In this document: positions 41,965-50,652 of the stretch, one piece after another
How the letters are laid out: each line of letters starts with the position of its first letter
Position numbering within the stretch: position 1 is the stretch's first letter
Source: Bradyrhizobium lablabi
GTDB lineage: Bacteria; Pseudomonadota; Alphaproteobacteria; Rhizobiales; Xanthobacteraceae
Assembly: GCF_018131005.1 (NCBI RefSeq)
Contig: NZ_JAFCJK010000006.1
Span: 1 to 64,000, forward strand
DNA: 64,000 nt
Direction of reading: 5' to 3'
The notes under the pieces: generated by a model
Database searches by the model: none
Told to the model about the DNA's origin: nothing
What the model saw: only the letters and a program-made list of their open reading frames with translations
Translations under genes and position numbers: made by a program

Positions 41965-43644
41965 CTACGTGCTGCTTCCCGCCGCGGTCGCGACCACTGG
42001 GATCACCTCGTTGGCGGCGCGGTCCGGCGTCTCGTCCTTCCAGCGCACCGACCCGAACGGACGCTCCAGCATCCGGCGCACCCGCACCGGGTCAGGTCCG
42101 AGGTGGAAGGCGATGGCGTTCTGGTGCAATTCGCGTTCGGATTGCGTGGCGCGGTTGCGCTGGCGCAGATAGTCGAGCCACGTTGGGCAGTGATAGCGCT
42201 CGGTCCACAACTCGGGATCGGCGATGTCGCGCGCGATCGACCAGCCATAGGCACCGTTGCGTTGGCGGCTGAGCTGCACCTCCTGCATCACATTGTGGAA
42301 GGCGCGGGCGTTGTCCTGCGACACCCTATATTCGATCTCTACCACCAGCGGCCCGCTGCGCCCGGTCAACTGCAACTTGACCTCGGGGTCGGCGAGCGCT
42401 TCGGTCGCGGCCTCGTTGCGGGCGCCGATCGGCGGCATCCTGAGCCAGATCCCAAGCAATGGTGACAGAAACATCAACGCGGCGGAGACCAACAGCGCCG
42501 TCTCCACACCGGCGAGGTCAGTGAGGCGGCCCCAGCCCCAGCTTCCGATCGCGATGCCGCCGGCGATCGAAGCCTGGAACGCCGCGAGCGAACGGCCCGC
42601 GACCCAGCGCGGCGCCGAGAGCTGCACGCCGATATTGAACAGCGCCACCGCGAGCATCCAGACCGCGCCGGCAATCACCAGCGCGGCGGCCGTGATCACG
42701 GGTTCCTTGCTCAGTGCGACGGCCGCGATCGCACCGGCCATCGACAGTGCGCAGGCCCGCACCGCGGCTTCGCCGCTCAAGCGGCGCCTTATCTCGCTGA
42801 TATTGAGCGCGCCGACGACCGCACCCATGCCGAAGGCGCCGAGCATGATGCCATAGGTCTGCGCACCGCCATGCAAGAGGTCGCGCGCCACCAGAGGCAT
42901 CAGCGCCGAGACCGCGCCGCCGATGATGCCGGTCACCATTGTACGGGTGAGCACGATCTTGATCGACGGCGAATTGGTGATGTAGCGCACGCCGGAGACG
43001 ATCGCGCGGCTCAGCCGTTCGCGCGGCAGCCGCGACGGCTCGCTGACCCGCTCCCACAGAAACAACACCACCAGGAGCGGAATATAGAGCAGGGCATTCG
43101 CCGCGAACGCTGCGACCGCGCCGGCAGTTGCGACCACGATGCCGCCTATCGCGGGGCCAAAGCTGCGCGCAATGTTGTAGCTGATGCCATTGAGCGCAAC
43201 TGCCGCGGGCAGCGTCTCCGACGGCACCTGTTCGCTGACCGAGGATTGCCAAGCCGGGCCGAACAGCGCCATGCCGCTGCCGACGACGAAACACAGCGCG
43301 AGCAGGATGTTTGGCGTCACGAGGTTGAGCCAGGTCAGGATGGTAAGGGTGGTGGCGCCGGCGAGTGCAATCGCCAGCGATACCATCGCGACGATGCGCC
43401 GGTCATGCATGTCGGCGATGGCGCCGGCGGGCATCGCGATCAGCATCACCGGGAGCATCAGCGCGGTCTGCACCAGCGCGATCTTGTCCGCCGCCGACGT
43501 CATCTGCGTCATCGCCCAGGCGGCGCCGACGCCCTGGATCAGGATGCCCAGATTGGAAAGCAGGCTGGCCAGCCAGATCCGCCTGAAAATCGAGTGCCGC
43601 AACGGTGCAGAGATACTGTCGGCGCGCTTCGGCGGTTGGGTCAT
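41965..43644 (-). CDS. MFS transporter (MFS_3/EntS-like) with soluble C-terminal domain
   Basis: The 559-residue protein has 12 membrane segments with MFS loops (GAIADMHDRRIVAMVSLAIA for the loop 2-3 motif, LMPLVARDLLHGG in the middle). The C-terminal 130 residues are soluble (GPLVVEIEYRVSQDNARAF, then YGWSIARDIADPELWTERYH). They look like an antibiotic-monooxygenase (ABM)-type dimeric barrel; this fusion is usual in the MFS_3 family. Some members export siderophores (EntS), but the substrate here cannot be deduced. It stands as a single gene opposite the P450. Confidence 0.85.
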   Translation of the reverse strand: MTQPPKRADSISAPLRHSIFRRIWLASLLSNLGILIQGVGAAWAMTQMTSAADKIALVQTALMLPVMLIAMPAGAIADMHDRRIVAMVSLAIALAGATTLTILTWLNLVTPNILLALCFVVGSGMALFGPAWQSSVSEQVPSETLPAAVALNGISYNIARSFGPAIGGIVVATAGAVAAFAANALLYIPLLVVLFLWERVSEPSRLPRERLSRAIVSGVRYITNSPSIKIVLTRTMVTGIIGGAVSALMPLVARDLLHGGAQTYGIMLGAFGMGAVVGALNISEIRRRLSGEAAVRACALSMAGAIAAVALSKEPVITAAALVIAGAVWMLAVALFNIGVQLSAPRWVAGRSLAAFQASIAGGIAIGSWGWGRLTDLAGVETALLVSAALMFLSPLLGIWLRMPPIGARNEAATEALADPEVKLQLTGRSGPLVVEIEYRVSQDNARAFHNVMQEVQLSRQRNGAYGWSIARDIADPELWTERYHCPTWLDYLRQRNRATQSERELHQNAIAFHLGPDPVRVRRMLERPFGSVRWKDETPDRAANEVIPVVATAAGSST

Positions 43645-44092
43645 ATGCGGTTCCGTTACACTGCGATGGCTTGCCGGCGATTTCCGGCTCGCGTTCCCAG
43701 ATGCCTGCGAAAACCTTGTCCTGTCCAGTCGTTACGGCACTGTTTGCAGGTGCAGGACACAGCTAAAGTATTGAAAGGATTGGGGGGAATGAATGAACCC
43801 GACCTTTGGCGGACAATCTTGGAGGCGGCAGCGCCGCCTGGCTGGCGGCAATTTCGGTATCGCGGCCTTGGCGCAGTGGCATCAGCCGCCGGCCGGCGGC
43901 ATGCTGCCGCTCCTGTTCTTACGCCCGGCAAATGCCGATCAGGCGCAAAATGGTACCGATCTTGCGGAAGAATCAACTTCCAAACGAAAGATGAAGCGCG
44001 TGATGATGCGAGGAAAGGTCATCGCGCTCCAGGCGCCTTCATGGTGCCGGGATCGTATGCGTTGATCGGTTTCGCGGGAGAGGCCGGGGACC
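43645..44092. other. Intergenic region between MFS transporter and cytochrome P450
   Basis: About 450 bases with no supported gene. ATGs at 43789 and 43793 follow a strong ribosome-binding-like GGGGGGA, but the frames behind them (90 and 108 codons) show no family features, and the longer one runs into the P450 start. A short leader peptide is possible. The interval should hold the divergent promoters of both neighbours. Confidence 0.35.
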
Positions 44093-45478
44093 ATGAGCAT
44101 CGCCGAACTCGATGACATGACGGCCGGCCGGCGTCCGCTGGTGCCGCCGACCCCGCCGCGCGCCCCCGACAACATGACCGCGTTCGGGCGGATGATGGCG
44201 ATCCGCAACAGCCCGATCGAAAGCTGGGGCCGGCGCGCTTACGAGGACGACGTCGTCCAGGGCTCCTTCTTCGGACACTCGAGCTTCATCCTCAACACGC
44301 CGGATGCGATCCGGCACGTGCTGGTGGACAATTACGAGAACTATACCCGCACGCCCGCGGGCTTTCGCGTGTTGCGGCCTATGCTCGGGGAAGGGCTCCT
44401 GATTGCCGAAGGTCGCGCCTGGAAGCATCAGCGCCGCACGCTTGCGCCGGCGTTCACGCCGCGCGCGGTGACGACGCTCGTGCCCTACATGACCGCGGCG
44501 ATCGGCGAGACGATCGACAAGCTGCGAGCGGCGAGCCATGGACCCGTCGATCTGCGCGAAGCGATGCAGCGCATGACGCTCGAGATCGCCGGCCGCACGA
44601 TGTTCTCATTCGGCATGGACCGTCATGGCGCCACGCTGCGCGACTTCGTGATGGAGTATGGCGAGACGCTGGCGCGGCCACACGTCCTGGATCTGCTGTT
44701 GCCGCTTGGCTGGCCGAGCCCGCAGGATTTTCGCCGCGCCCGCTTCCGCAAGCGCTGGACCGCGTTCGTCTCCATGCTGATCGCAGAGCGCCGCGCCGCC
44801 GGCAAGGACCACAACGCGCCCGCGCGCGATCTGTTCGACCTGATGGGGGAGGCGCGCGATCCCGAAACCGGCGATGCCTTCACCGACGCCCAGCTCGGCG
44901 ACCAGGTGGCGACCATGATCCTCGCCGGCCATGAAACGACCGCGACGGCGCTGTTCTGGACGCTCTATCTGCTTGCGCTCGATTCCTCGACCCAGGAACA
45001 ACTGGCGGCGGAGGTGACAGGGATGGCAGCAGCTGGCACGCCTGAGATCGAGCGGCTGAAGTTCACCCGCGCCGTGGTGGACGAGACCATGCGACTCTAT
45101 CCGCCGGCATTTCTGATCGCGCGCGCGGCCGCCGGACCTGATACAATCGCGGGCCTGCGGGTCAGGAAGCGCGACGTGATCATGATTGCGCCGTGGCTGT
45201 TGCACCGGCACGAGAAGCTGTGGCGAGATCCGAACGCCTTTGTGCCTGCGCGCTTCATGACGGGAACGCCGCCGGACCGTTTTGCCTATCTGCCGTTCGG
45301 TGTCGGCGCGCGCGTCTGTATCGGGGCGCATTTCGCGCTGGTCGAGGCGACGCTGGCTCTTGCAAAGATCATCGGCGCGTTCCGCGTCGCGTTGGTGGAC
45401 AAGGAGCCCGTCGTGCCGGTTGGCGTGGTGACGACGCAACCGAACCGCTCGCCGATGTTTGCCATCACGCCGCGCTGA
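44093..45478 (+). CDS. Cytochrome P450
   Basis: A 461-residue P450 with all core motifs: the I-helix oxygen-binding AGHETTATALFW, the K-helix ETMR (ExxR) and the haem loop FGVGARVCIGAHFAL with the Cys ligand. It lacks a membrane anchor, as expected of bacterial enzymes. The PERF-like segment is present as WRDPNAFVPARFM. It starts at ATG 44093. No ferredoxin or reductase is adjacent, so redox partners must come from elsewhere. The substrate cannot be read from sequence; the CYP family number would need a search. Confidence 0.92.
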   Translation: MSIAELDDMTAGRRPLVPPTPPRAPDNMTAFGRMMAIRNSPIESWGRRAYEDDVVQGSFFGHSSFILNTPDAIRHVLVDNYENYTRTPAGFRVLRPMLGEGLLIAEGRAWKHQRRTLAPAFTPRAVTTLVPYMTAAIGETIDKLRAASHGPVDLREAMQRMTLEIAGRTMFSFGMDRHGATLRDFVMEYGETLARPHVLDLLLPLGWPSPQDFRRARFRKRWTAFVSMLIAERRAAGKDHNAPARDLFDLMGEARDPETGDAFTDAQLGDQVATMILAGHETTATALFWTLYLLALDSSTQEQLAAEVTGMAAAGTPEIERLKFTRAVVDETMRLYPPAFLIARAAAGPDTIAGLRVRKRDVIMIAPWLLHRHEKLWRDPNAFVPARFMTGTPPDRFAYLPFGVGARVCIGAHFALVEATLALAKIIGAFRVALVDKEPVVPVGVVTTQPNRSPMFAITPR

Positions 45479-45523
45479 AAGCCCTTGCGTGATTTCTCCC
45501 GAGTAATCATTTAGTAACTTACC

Positions 45524-46933
45524 ATGAGCGACGTGCAGGCACAGTTTTCGGTATTGCGGCAGACCACGGATCCCGCGGTCGCCGACGCGATTATGCATTT
45601 GGTTGAGAAGGGCGAGGACCACGAGCTCAACAGGGTCAATGTGCTGGACTTCTCCAAGCGGAGCGGACTCGATGAAGAGAAGGTCATCTCCGGCTTTCTG
45701 CACGCGTCGCGGCTCGGCGTGTTTGAATTGACCTGGAACGTGCTGTGCCCTGGCTGCGGCGGCGTGCTCGATGCCCACTCGACACTGAAGTCATTGCGCC
45801 ATGACGACTATCAGTGCGGTCTCTGCGCTTGCGGCTACGAGGCCTCGGTCGACGAGCAGGTGGAGGTCGCCTTCACCGTCAGTCCGCGCGTTCGCCGCAT
45901 CGCAGCGCACGATCCGCATACACTGCCGATCTGGGAATATTTCAAGCAGATTTTCTGGAGCTCCGGCGTCGACTTCAACAAGGATTCTTTCGGGGAGCTT
46001 GTCAGCGAGGTCGTGCTGGATGCGCTCGAATTGCCGGCCGGCGACAAGGCGGTGCTGTCGCTGCAGTTGCCGAAGCAATTCATCATCGTGTTCGAGCCGG
46101 TGACGCATTCGGCGCACTTCATCGACGTCCAGGGCGAGCCGACCAAGGACCGCCAGCATTTGTCGCTCATGTACAACAAGGTCCACGCACCGGTCGGAAA
46201 CATGACCCTGCGGCCCGGCCCGCTGCGGCTGTCGCTCGACAACCAGGCCGGTGTACGGGTGCTGCCGTCGGTGTTCATCGCCGCCGAGGGGCTGCATCAC
46301 CTGATCGGCAAGCGAAAGCCGTTCCTCACCGCGAAGCGCATATTGAGCAACCAGACGTTTCGCGACGTCTACAAAGCCGACAACCTCAATGTCGACCAGC
46401 GGCTCAAGATCACTTCGCTGACCTTTCTCTTCACCGATCTCAAGGGCTCGACTGCTCTGTATGAGCGTGTCGGCGATCTCGCCGCCTTCGACTTGGTGCG
46501 CGCCCACTTCCACGCGCTGCTCGACATCATCGCGTCCGAGCGCGGCGCCGTGGTGAAGACCATCGGTGACGCGGTGATGGCGACGTTCATCCGCGCCGAG
46601 GATGCGCTTGCGGCGGGCTTGCGCATGCGGATGGCGATGCAGAAGCTCAACGCCGAACGCGGCAAGGAAGATTTGATCGTCAAGATCGGCATCCACGAAG
46701 GCCCTTGCCTTGCGGTGATGCTGAATGAGCGGCAGGACTATTTCGGCCAGACCGTGAATATCGCTGCGCGGGTGCAGAGCCTTTCGACGTCCCAGGAAAT
46801 CCACCTCACCCAGCCGGTGATGGAATCGCCGGAGGTTGCGCGCATCCTGAATCGGGCGGAGATCAGGCCGATCCAGAAGGAAGCGGCGTTGCGTGGCATT
46901 GCCGACAAGCTCGTGGTGTACGAGATACCTTAG
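45524..46933 (+). CDS. Class III adenylate/guanylate cyclase with DUF5939-like N-terminal domain
   Basis: The 469-residue protein has an N-terminal region with a zinc-ribbon-like pair (LCPGCGGVLD, then CGLCACGYE) of the DUF5939 type. The C-terminal cyclase domain has the metal-binding Asp residues in FLFTDLKGSTALYERVG and GDAVMATF, and the transition-state Asn/Arg in QTVNIAARVQSL. All catalytic residues are present, so it should make a cyclic nucleotide, most likely cAMP. The signal is probably sensed through the N-terminal domain in the cytoplasm. It starts 45 bases after the P450 stop, and the two may share a transcript. Confidence 0.85.
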   Translation: MSDVQAQFSVLRQTTDPAVADAIMHLVEKGEDHELNRVNVLDFSKRSGLDEEKVISGFLHASRLGVFELTWNVLCPGCGGVLDAHSTLKSLRHDDYQCGLCACGYEASVDEQVEVAFTVSPRVRRIAAHDPHTLPIWEYFKQIFWSSGVDFNKDSFGELVSEVVLDALELPAGDKAVLSLQLPKQFIIVFEPVTHSAHFIDVQGEPTKDRQHLSLMYNKVHAPVGNMTLRPGPLRLSLDNQAGVRVLPSVFIAAEGLHHLIGKRKPFLTAKRILSNQTFRDVYKADNLNVDQRLKITSLTFLFTDLKGSTALYERVGDLAAFDLVRAHFHALLDIIASERGAVVKTIGDAVMATFIRAEDALAAGLRMRMAMQKLNAERGKEDLIVKIGIHEGPCLAVMLNERQDYFGQTVNIAARVQSLSTSQEIHLTQPVMESPEVARILNRAEIRPIQKEAALRGIADKLVVYEIP

Positions 46934-47136
46934 GCGCCCCCGGATCCGTTCGGGTTGTTTCAAATTTGTCGTCGGCCCGAAAGCGCAAATGGCAGGATCA
47001 AGCCTGGCCGCGACCAGCAGAGATTGCCAAAACATAATGCTTGCCGCAGAACCTGCGCCGATTGCACGGGCGCTGTTTCCGCGCCATATAGGCGTCACAC
47101 CGGACACGTTTCAGGCTTCATTCGACAGAGACCTCG

Positions 47137-47640
47137 ATGCTCGACGGACTTCGCCAATTCATTGCCGATATCGTCGCTCCCGACGCGCAAGTCGATCGGA
47201 TGTTCGACGACAATGACTATCGGCTGGCCGCGACCGCGCTGCTGGTTCACGTCATCTCACTCGATGGCGAGCCGACAGTGGTCGAGAAGCGCAAACTGCA
47301 CGGCCTGATCGAGAGCCGCTTCAAGCTCGATCCCGGCACGGCCGATCGGCTGATCGCATCGGCCATGCGGGTCGAGGGCGAGGCGGTCGACCTCTATCGT
47401 TTTACCAGCGTGATCATGCGCTCGGTGAACGAGGAGGGTCGACTGCGCATCGTCGAGATGATGTGGGAGCTCGTTTTTGCCGACGGTCAAGTCAGCGAGT
47501 TTGAGGACAATGTGGTTTGGCGCGCCGCCGATCTGCTGGGTATTTCCTCGCGCGATCGCCTCGATCTTAAGCATCGTGTCGCCCAGAGGCAGGCCGCCCT
47601 TCCCAAGGGACCCTGGGGTCCAGCCGACGCGGCAATCTGA
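47137..47640 (+). CDS. TerB-family tellurite resistance-like protein
   Basis: The 167-residue helical protein carries the TerB pattern. DDNDYRLAATALLVHVISLD with the acidic metal site DGEPTVVEK is followed by a second, symmetrical half, VEMMWELVFADGQVSEFED. TerB proteins are small acidic proteins with paired Asp sites, associated with stress and metal responses; stand-alone rhizobial copies have no tested role. It begins at ATG 47137 (MLDGLRQFIAD). No ter operon is nearby. Confidence 0.85.
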   Translation: MLDGLRQFIADIVAPDAQVDRMFDDNDYRLAATALLVHVISLDGEPTVVEKRKLHGLIESRFKLDPGTADRLIASAMRVEGEAVDLYRFTSVIMRSVNEEGRLRIVEMMWELVFADGQVSEFEDNVVWRAADLLGISSRDRLDLKHRVAQRQAALPKGPWGPADAAI

Positions 47641-47784
47641 CACGTCCGCCGTGCGGAGGCCGCCACCGTCACGCCAATATCGCAGATGACGAAACTTTAA
47701 TGTGCTGCGGTCATGGTGAGCGATTCGTGTGAAAATCTCGCGTTTCACTCAAAACGGCGCAGCACCGCATGCCAGCATGTGTAC

Positions 47785-47816
47785 GCATAGGCTTGCGCGG
47801 CACCGCAAGCCTATGC
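47785..47816. repeat. Perfect 13-bp inverted repeat
   Basis: GCATAGGCTTGCG, a 6-base loop and CGCAAGCCTATGC form a strong hairpin between terB and the SDR gene, 52 bases before the SDR start. There is no T-run on either side, so it is more likely a dispersed palindrome or a regulatory hairpin than an intrinsic terminator. Confidence 0.6.
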
Positions 47817-47867
47817 TCTCGTCACCGCCATTCGTAACTCCCGGCAATTTGATCGAGAGCCTGAAAC

Positions 47868-48647
47868 GTGACCGAGCGTGTGGCGCTGATAACTGGGGCA
47901 TCGGCGGGCATCGGCGCCGAACTGGCGCGCGTATTTGCAGCGAACGGTCATCGTGTGGCCCTGGTTGCGCGGCGAGCCGAGCGGCTGAAGGCGCTCGCCG
48001 ACGAACTCGGACGCAAAGGCGGCGCCGAGCCGATCGTGATCCCCTGCGATCTTCAGGAGGCCGATGCCGGCGACAGCATCGCGGAAGCCCTGGCCGCTGC
48101 CGGAGTCGAGGTCGAATATCTCGTCAACAATGCGGGCTTCGGAGTGTTCGGCCTCGCTGTCAAATGTGACCGGGCCGAGCAACTCAATATCGTCGCGGTC
48201 AATATCCGCGCGCTGACCGATCTGTCGCTGCGCTTTGCCGACCAACTGATCCGCAACCGCGGCGGCATCCTCAATCTCGGCTCAATCGCGGGATTCCTGC
48301 CGGGACCGGGCATGGCGGTTTACTACGCGACCAAGGCCTATGTGCTGTCGTTCTCAGAGGCGCTGCGCTGTGAGCTCGCCCCGCAGGGTGTACGCGTCAC
48401 CGTGGTGTGCCCAGGCCCTGTGCCGTCGGAATTCCAGGCTCGTGCCGGCTTCGCGCCCGGTTTCGACGCCGCGATCCTCAATGTGTCGCCGGCCGTGGTC
48501 GCCGAGCAGGCCTATCGCGGACTCATGGCGAACAAGCGCGCGGTCTTGCCGGGCCCGCTCATCAAGCTCGTCCCGTTCCTGCTCCGTCTGTTCCCCCGCT
48601 CGTTCATCCTGCATGCGGTCGGCGGCTTCCAACTCCGCAAACGCTGA
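47868..48647 (+). CDS. Short-chain dehydrogenase/reductase
   Basis: A 259-residue classical SDR with LITGASAGIGAELARVFA (TGxxxGIG cofactor site), the basic RRAERLKAL that favours NADPH, NNAGFGVFG, and the catalytic Ser (LNLGSIAGF) and Tyr-Lys (YYATKAYVLSFSEAL). The pattern fits the DltE/YohF-like group that acts on lipids or acyl substrates. The hydrophobic C-terminus (PLIKLVPFLLRLFPRSFIL) suggests membrane contact. The substrate is unknown. It starts at ATG 47868. Confidence 0.87.
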   Translation: MTERVALITGASAGIGAELARVFAANGHRVALVARRAERLKALADELGRKGGAEPIVIPCDLQEADAGDSIAEALAAAGVEVEYLVNNAGFGVFGLAVKCDRAEQLNIVAVNIRALTDLSLRFADQLIRNRGGILNLGSIAGFLPGPGMAVYYATKAYVLSFSEALRCELAPQGVRVTVVCPGPVPSEFQARAGFAPGFDAAILNVSPAVVAEQAYRGLMANKRAVLPGPLIKLVPFLLRLFPRSFILHAVGGFQLRKR

Positions 48648-48778
48648 ACACGTATCTCGGCCTGATTCTGGCCCGTGATTTGCTTGGAAAGTTTCGCGTG
48701 GGTGCGCTCGAACTCACACGAAATTAAGAACCACTTAGCTATGATCATTCCTAGCGTGCCCAATCCCTAGCCGAGGCA

Positions 48779-49582
48779 ATGTCGTTACGGTCGGACCAAG
48801 CCAGTGTCGTGGTGCCCCTTCCAACGGGAAGGCCGGCTGCACCCACGCCACCTGATCCGGTTTCGCTGCGACCAGTGCTGATCGTGCTGCACCAGGAGAC
48901 GTCGACGCCCGGCCGGATCGGCAACGCCTTGCGTGCGCTGGGCTATCGACTGGATATCCGCCGTCCGCGCTTCGGCGACGCGCTGCCCGGCACGCTCAAC
49001 GATCACGCGGGCGCGGTGATCTTTGGCGGCCCGATGAGCGCCAACGATCCCGACAAATACGTCCGGCAAGAGATCGATTGGATCGAGGTTCCCCTACGTG
49101 AGCAGCGTCCGTTCCTGGGCATCTGCCTGGGCGCTCAGATGCTCGCGCGGCAACTCGGCGCTGCTGTCGCGCCGCATCCCGGAGGCCGTGTCGAAATCGG
49201 CTATTACCCGATCCGGCCGACCGCGCTGGGCCGGGCACTGTGTCCAAACTGGCCGGCGCGCGTCTATCATTGGCACGTCGAGGGATTCCAGCTGCCGGCT
49301 GGCGCCGAGCTGCTTGCCGAGGGCGATGATTTTCCGGTGCAGGCGTTCCAGGCCGGCAACGCATTCGGCTTCCAGTTTCACCCCGACGTGACCCAGGCGA
49401 TGATGCACCGCTGGACCGTGCGCGGTTGCGCGCGCATGGATGCGCCGGGCGCGCAGCAGCGACATCTGCACTTCTCAGCCCGCGCGCAGCATGATGCGGC
49501 CGAGCGCGCCTGGCTCACTCACTTCATCGATGGCTGGCTCGCGCGCACGCCGCGCGCGCAGTTGCTGCAGGCCGCCGAATAG
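48779..49582 (+). CDS. Class I glutamine amidotransferase-like protein
   Basis: The 267-residue protein has a class I amidotransferase fold with the nucleophile elbow FLGICLGAQMLARQLG and the oxyanion GGPMSANDP. The catalytic His lies in FQFHPDV. In most members the triad acid is the Glu of HPE, and here it is Asp (HPD), which may alter or retain activity. Stand-alone proteins of this kind resemble the amidotransferase half of GMP synthase or gamma-Glu hydrolases such as PuuD. A Pro-rich N-terminus of about 35 residues precedes the domain; the ATG at 48779 may be upstream of the true start. Confidence 0.8.
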   Translation: MSLRSDQASVVVPLPTGRPAAPTPPDPVSLRPVLIVLHQETSTPGRIGNALRALGYRLDIRRPRFGDALPGTLNDHAGAVIFGGPMSANDPDKYVRQEIDWIEVPLREQRPFLGICLGAQMLARQLGAAVAPHPGGRVEIGYYPIRPTALGRALCPNWPARVYHWHVEGFQLPAGAELLAEGDDFPVQAFQAGNAFGFQFHPDVTQAMMHRWTVRGCARMDAPGAQQRHLHFSARAQHDAAERAWLTHFIDGWLARTPRAQLLQAAE

Positions 49583-49672
49583 CCACGTGGATCGTGGCGG
49601 CATCGCCGCCGCTTCCGCAATTCGATCGGCTTTCGAAAAAAAGTCCGTCTTCGTCAGGCAGGCTTCGCCGGA

Positions 49673-49737
49673 CACCACGCTTCGCCCTTCGGCTAGCGCG
49701 GCTGTGCCACGCGTAGCCCGAAGGGCGAAGCGTGGTG
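49673..49737. repeat. Dispersed palindrome overlapping the tRNA-Ala 3' end
   Basis: The left arm (49673-49695, CACCACGCTTCGCCCTTCGG and CTA) is the reverse complement of the right arm (49714-49737) apart from one extra C, with an 18-base loop. The right arm runs into the CCA end of the tRNA. Arms of the CGCTTCGCCCTTCGG type recur in Bradyrhizobium genomes. The structure could end tRNA transcription or mark insertion of a small repeat element. Confidence 0.7.
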
Positions 49738-49808
49738 GAGCCAGGCGGGATCGAACCGCCGACCTCATCATTGCGAACGATGCGCTCTCCCAGCTGAGCT
49801 ATGGCCCC
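49733..49808 (-). tRNA. tRNA-Ala (anticodon CGC)
   Basis: Read on the minus strand, the 76-base gene begins GGGGCCATAGCTCAGCTGGG and ends TGGCTCCACCA. It forms a 7-bp acceptor stem with the G3:U70 pair that identifies alanine tRNAs. The anticodon loop is TTCGCAA (CGC, reading GCG) and the T-arm is GGCGGTTCGATCCCGCC. CCA is encoded. All arms pair properly, so the gene should be functional. Confidence 0.95.
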
Positions 49809-49987
49809 GTCGCGACCGGATCATGCTGAGTATCCGGCCCACGATTGCGGCCATTTACCGTCCGCCCCAAGGGCAAGTCAAGAACGCTGAGCGCAGGGTT
49901 TTCGGCCAGATTGGCCGGGAACTTCTCTTGTTTGAGGGGGAATGAACCGATATCTAGCAGGGAAATCCCACCCGCGAGCTCCCCCAT

Positions 49988-50278
49988 ATGCGCGCCGTCC
50001 TCGACATCGTCGTCATTGTTCTTGATCTCTACGTCTGGCTCTTGATCGCCTCCGCGATCCTGTCCTGGCTGGTCGCCTTCAATGTGGTGAACACGCGCAA
50101 CCAGTTCGTGTCGGCAGTCGCCGAGTTCCTTTACCGGATCACCGAGCCGGTGCTGCGGCCGATCCGCAACGTGATGCCCAACCTGGGCGGCCTCGACATT
50201 TCGCCGATCATCGTGATCCTGATCATCATGTTTATCGAACGGGTGATCATGTACTACATCTACCCCAACGTCATCTGA
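49988..50278 (+). CDS. YggT family membrane protein
   Basis: The 96-residue protein has two membrane segments (VLDIVVIVLDLYVWLLIASA and the C-terminal ISPIIVILIIMFIERVIMYY) around the family motif LYRITEPVLRPIRNVMPNLGG. YggT proteins are small, widespread inner-membrane proteins linked to osmotic and envelope functions; the molecular role is not settled. The next gene is a DUF167 protein (YggU), and the yggT-yggU pair is conserved in many proteobacteria. It starts at ATG 49988. Confidence 0.88.
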   Translation: MRAVLDIVVIVLDLYVWLLIASAILSWLVAFNVVNTRNQFVSAVAEFLYRITEPVLRPIRNVMPNLGGLDISPIIVILIIMFIERVIMYYIYPNVI

Positions 50279-50318
50279 CTGCACGCCTTGATGGACCCCT
50301 CTCGATGGACGCTTCTCG

Positions 50319-50651
50319 ATGGATCCTTGGCGCTATTCCACCGAGGGCGTCAGCATCGCCTTGCGTGTGACACCTCGCGGTGGCCGCGACGATATTGACG
50401 GAATCGAAACGCTGGCAAATGGCCGGACGGTGGTGAAGATCCGGGTTCGCGCCATTGCCGAGGGCGGCGAGGCCAATCGCGCCGTGACCGAATTGTTGGC
50501 GAAAGCGCTCGGTGTGCCAAAGGCGCGCGTCAAGATTCTGTCCGGCACCACCTCGCGGCTCAAGCAGGTGGCGGTCGAGGGTGATCCAAGGCAGCTGGGC
50601 GACGCCTTGAAAAAACTGACCGTAGCCGAGCCGGGAAAGACAAGGGACTGA
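50319..50651 (+). CDS. DUF167 (YggU-like) protein
   Basis: A 110-residue soluble protein. It has the DUF167 motifs ALRVTPRGGRDDIDGIE near the start, VKIRVRAIAEGGEANRAVTE in the middle, and AKALGVPKARVKILSGTTSR. Function is unknown. It starts 40 bases after yggT and ends one base before the folD start, so the three genes form one likely operon. The ATG at 50319 precedes the conserved domain by 12 residues. Confidence 0.88.
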   Translation: MDPWRYSTEGVSIALRVTPRGGRDDIDGIETLANGRTVVKIRVRAIAEGGEANRAVTELLAKALGVPKARVKILSGTTSRLKQVAVEGDPRQLGDALKKLTVAEPGKTRD

Positions 50652-50652
50652 C

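Noticed and set aside
42871..44115. A 414-codon plus-strand frame opposite the MFS transporter
   Set aside because: It is antisense to a clear 12-helix transporter and has His/Arg-rich shadow composition.
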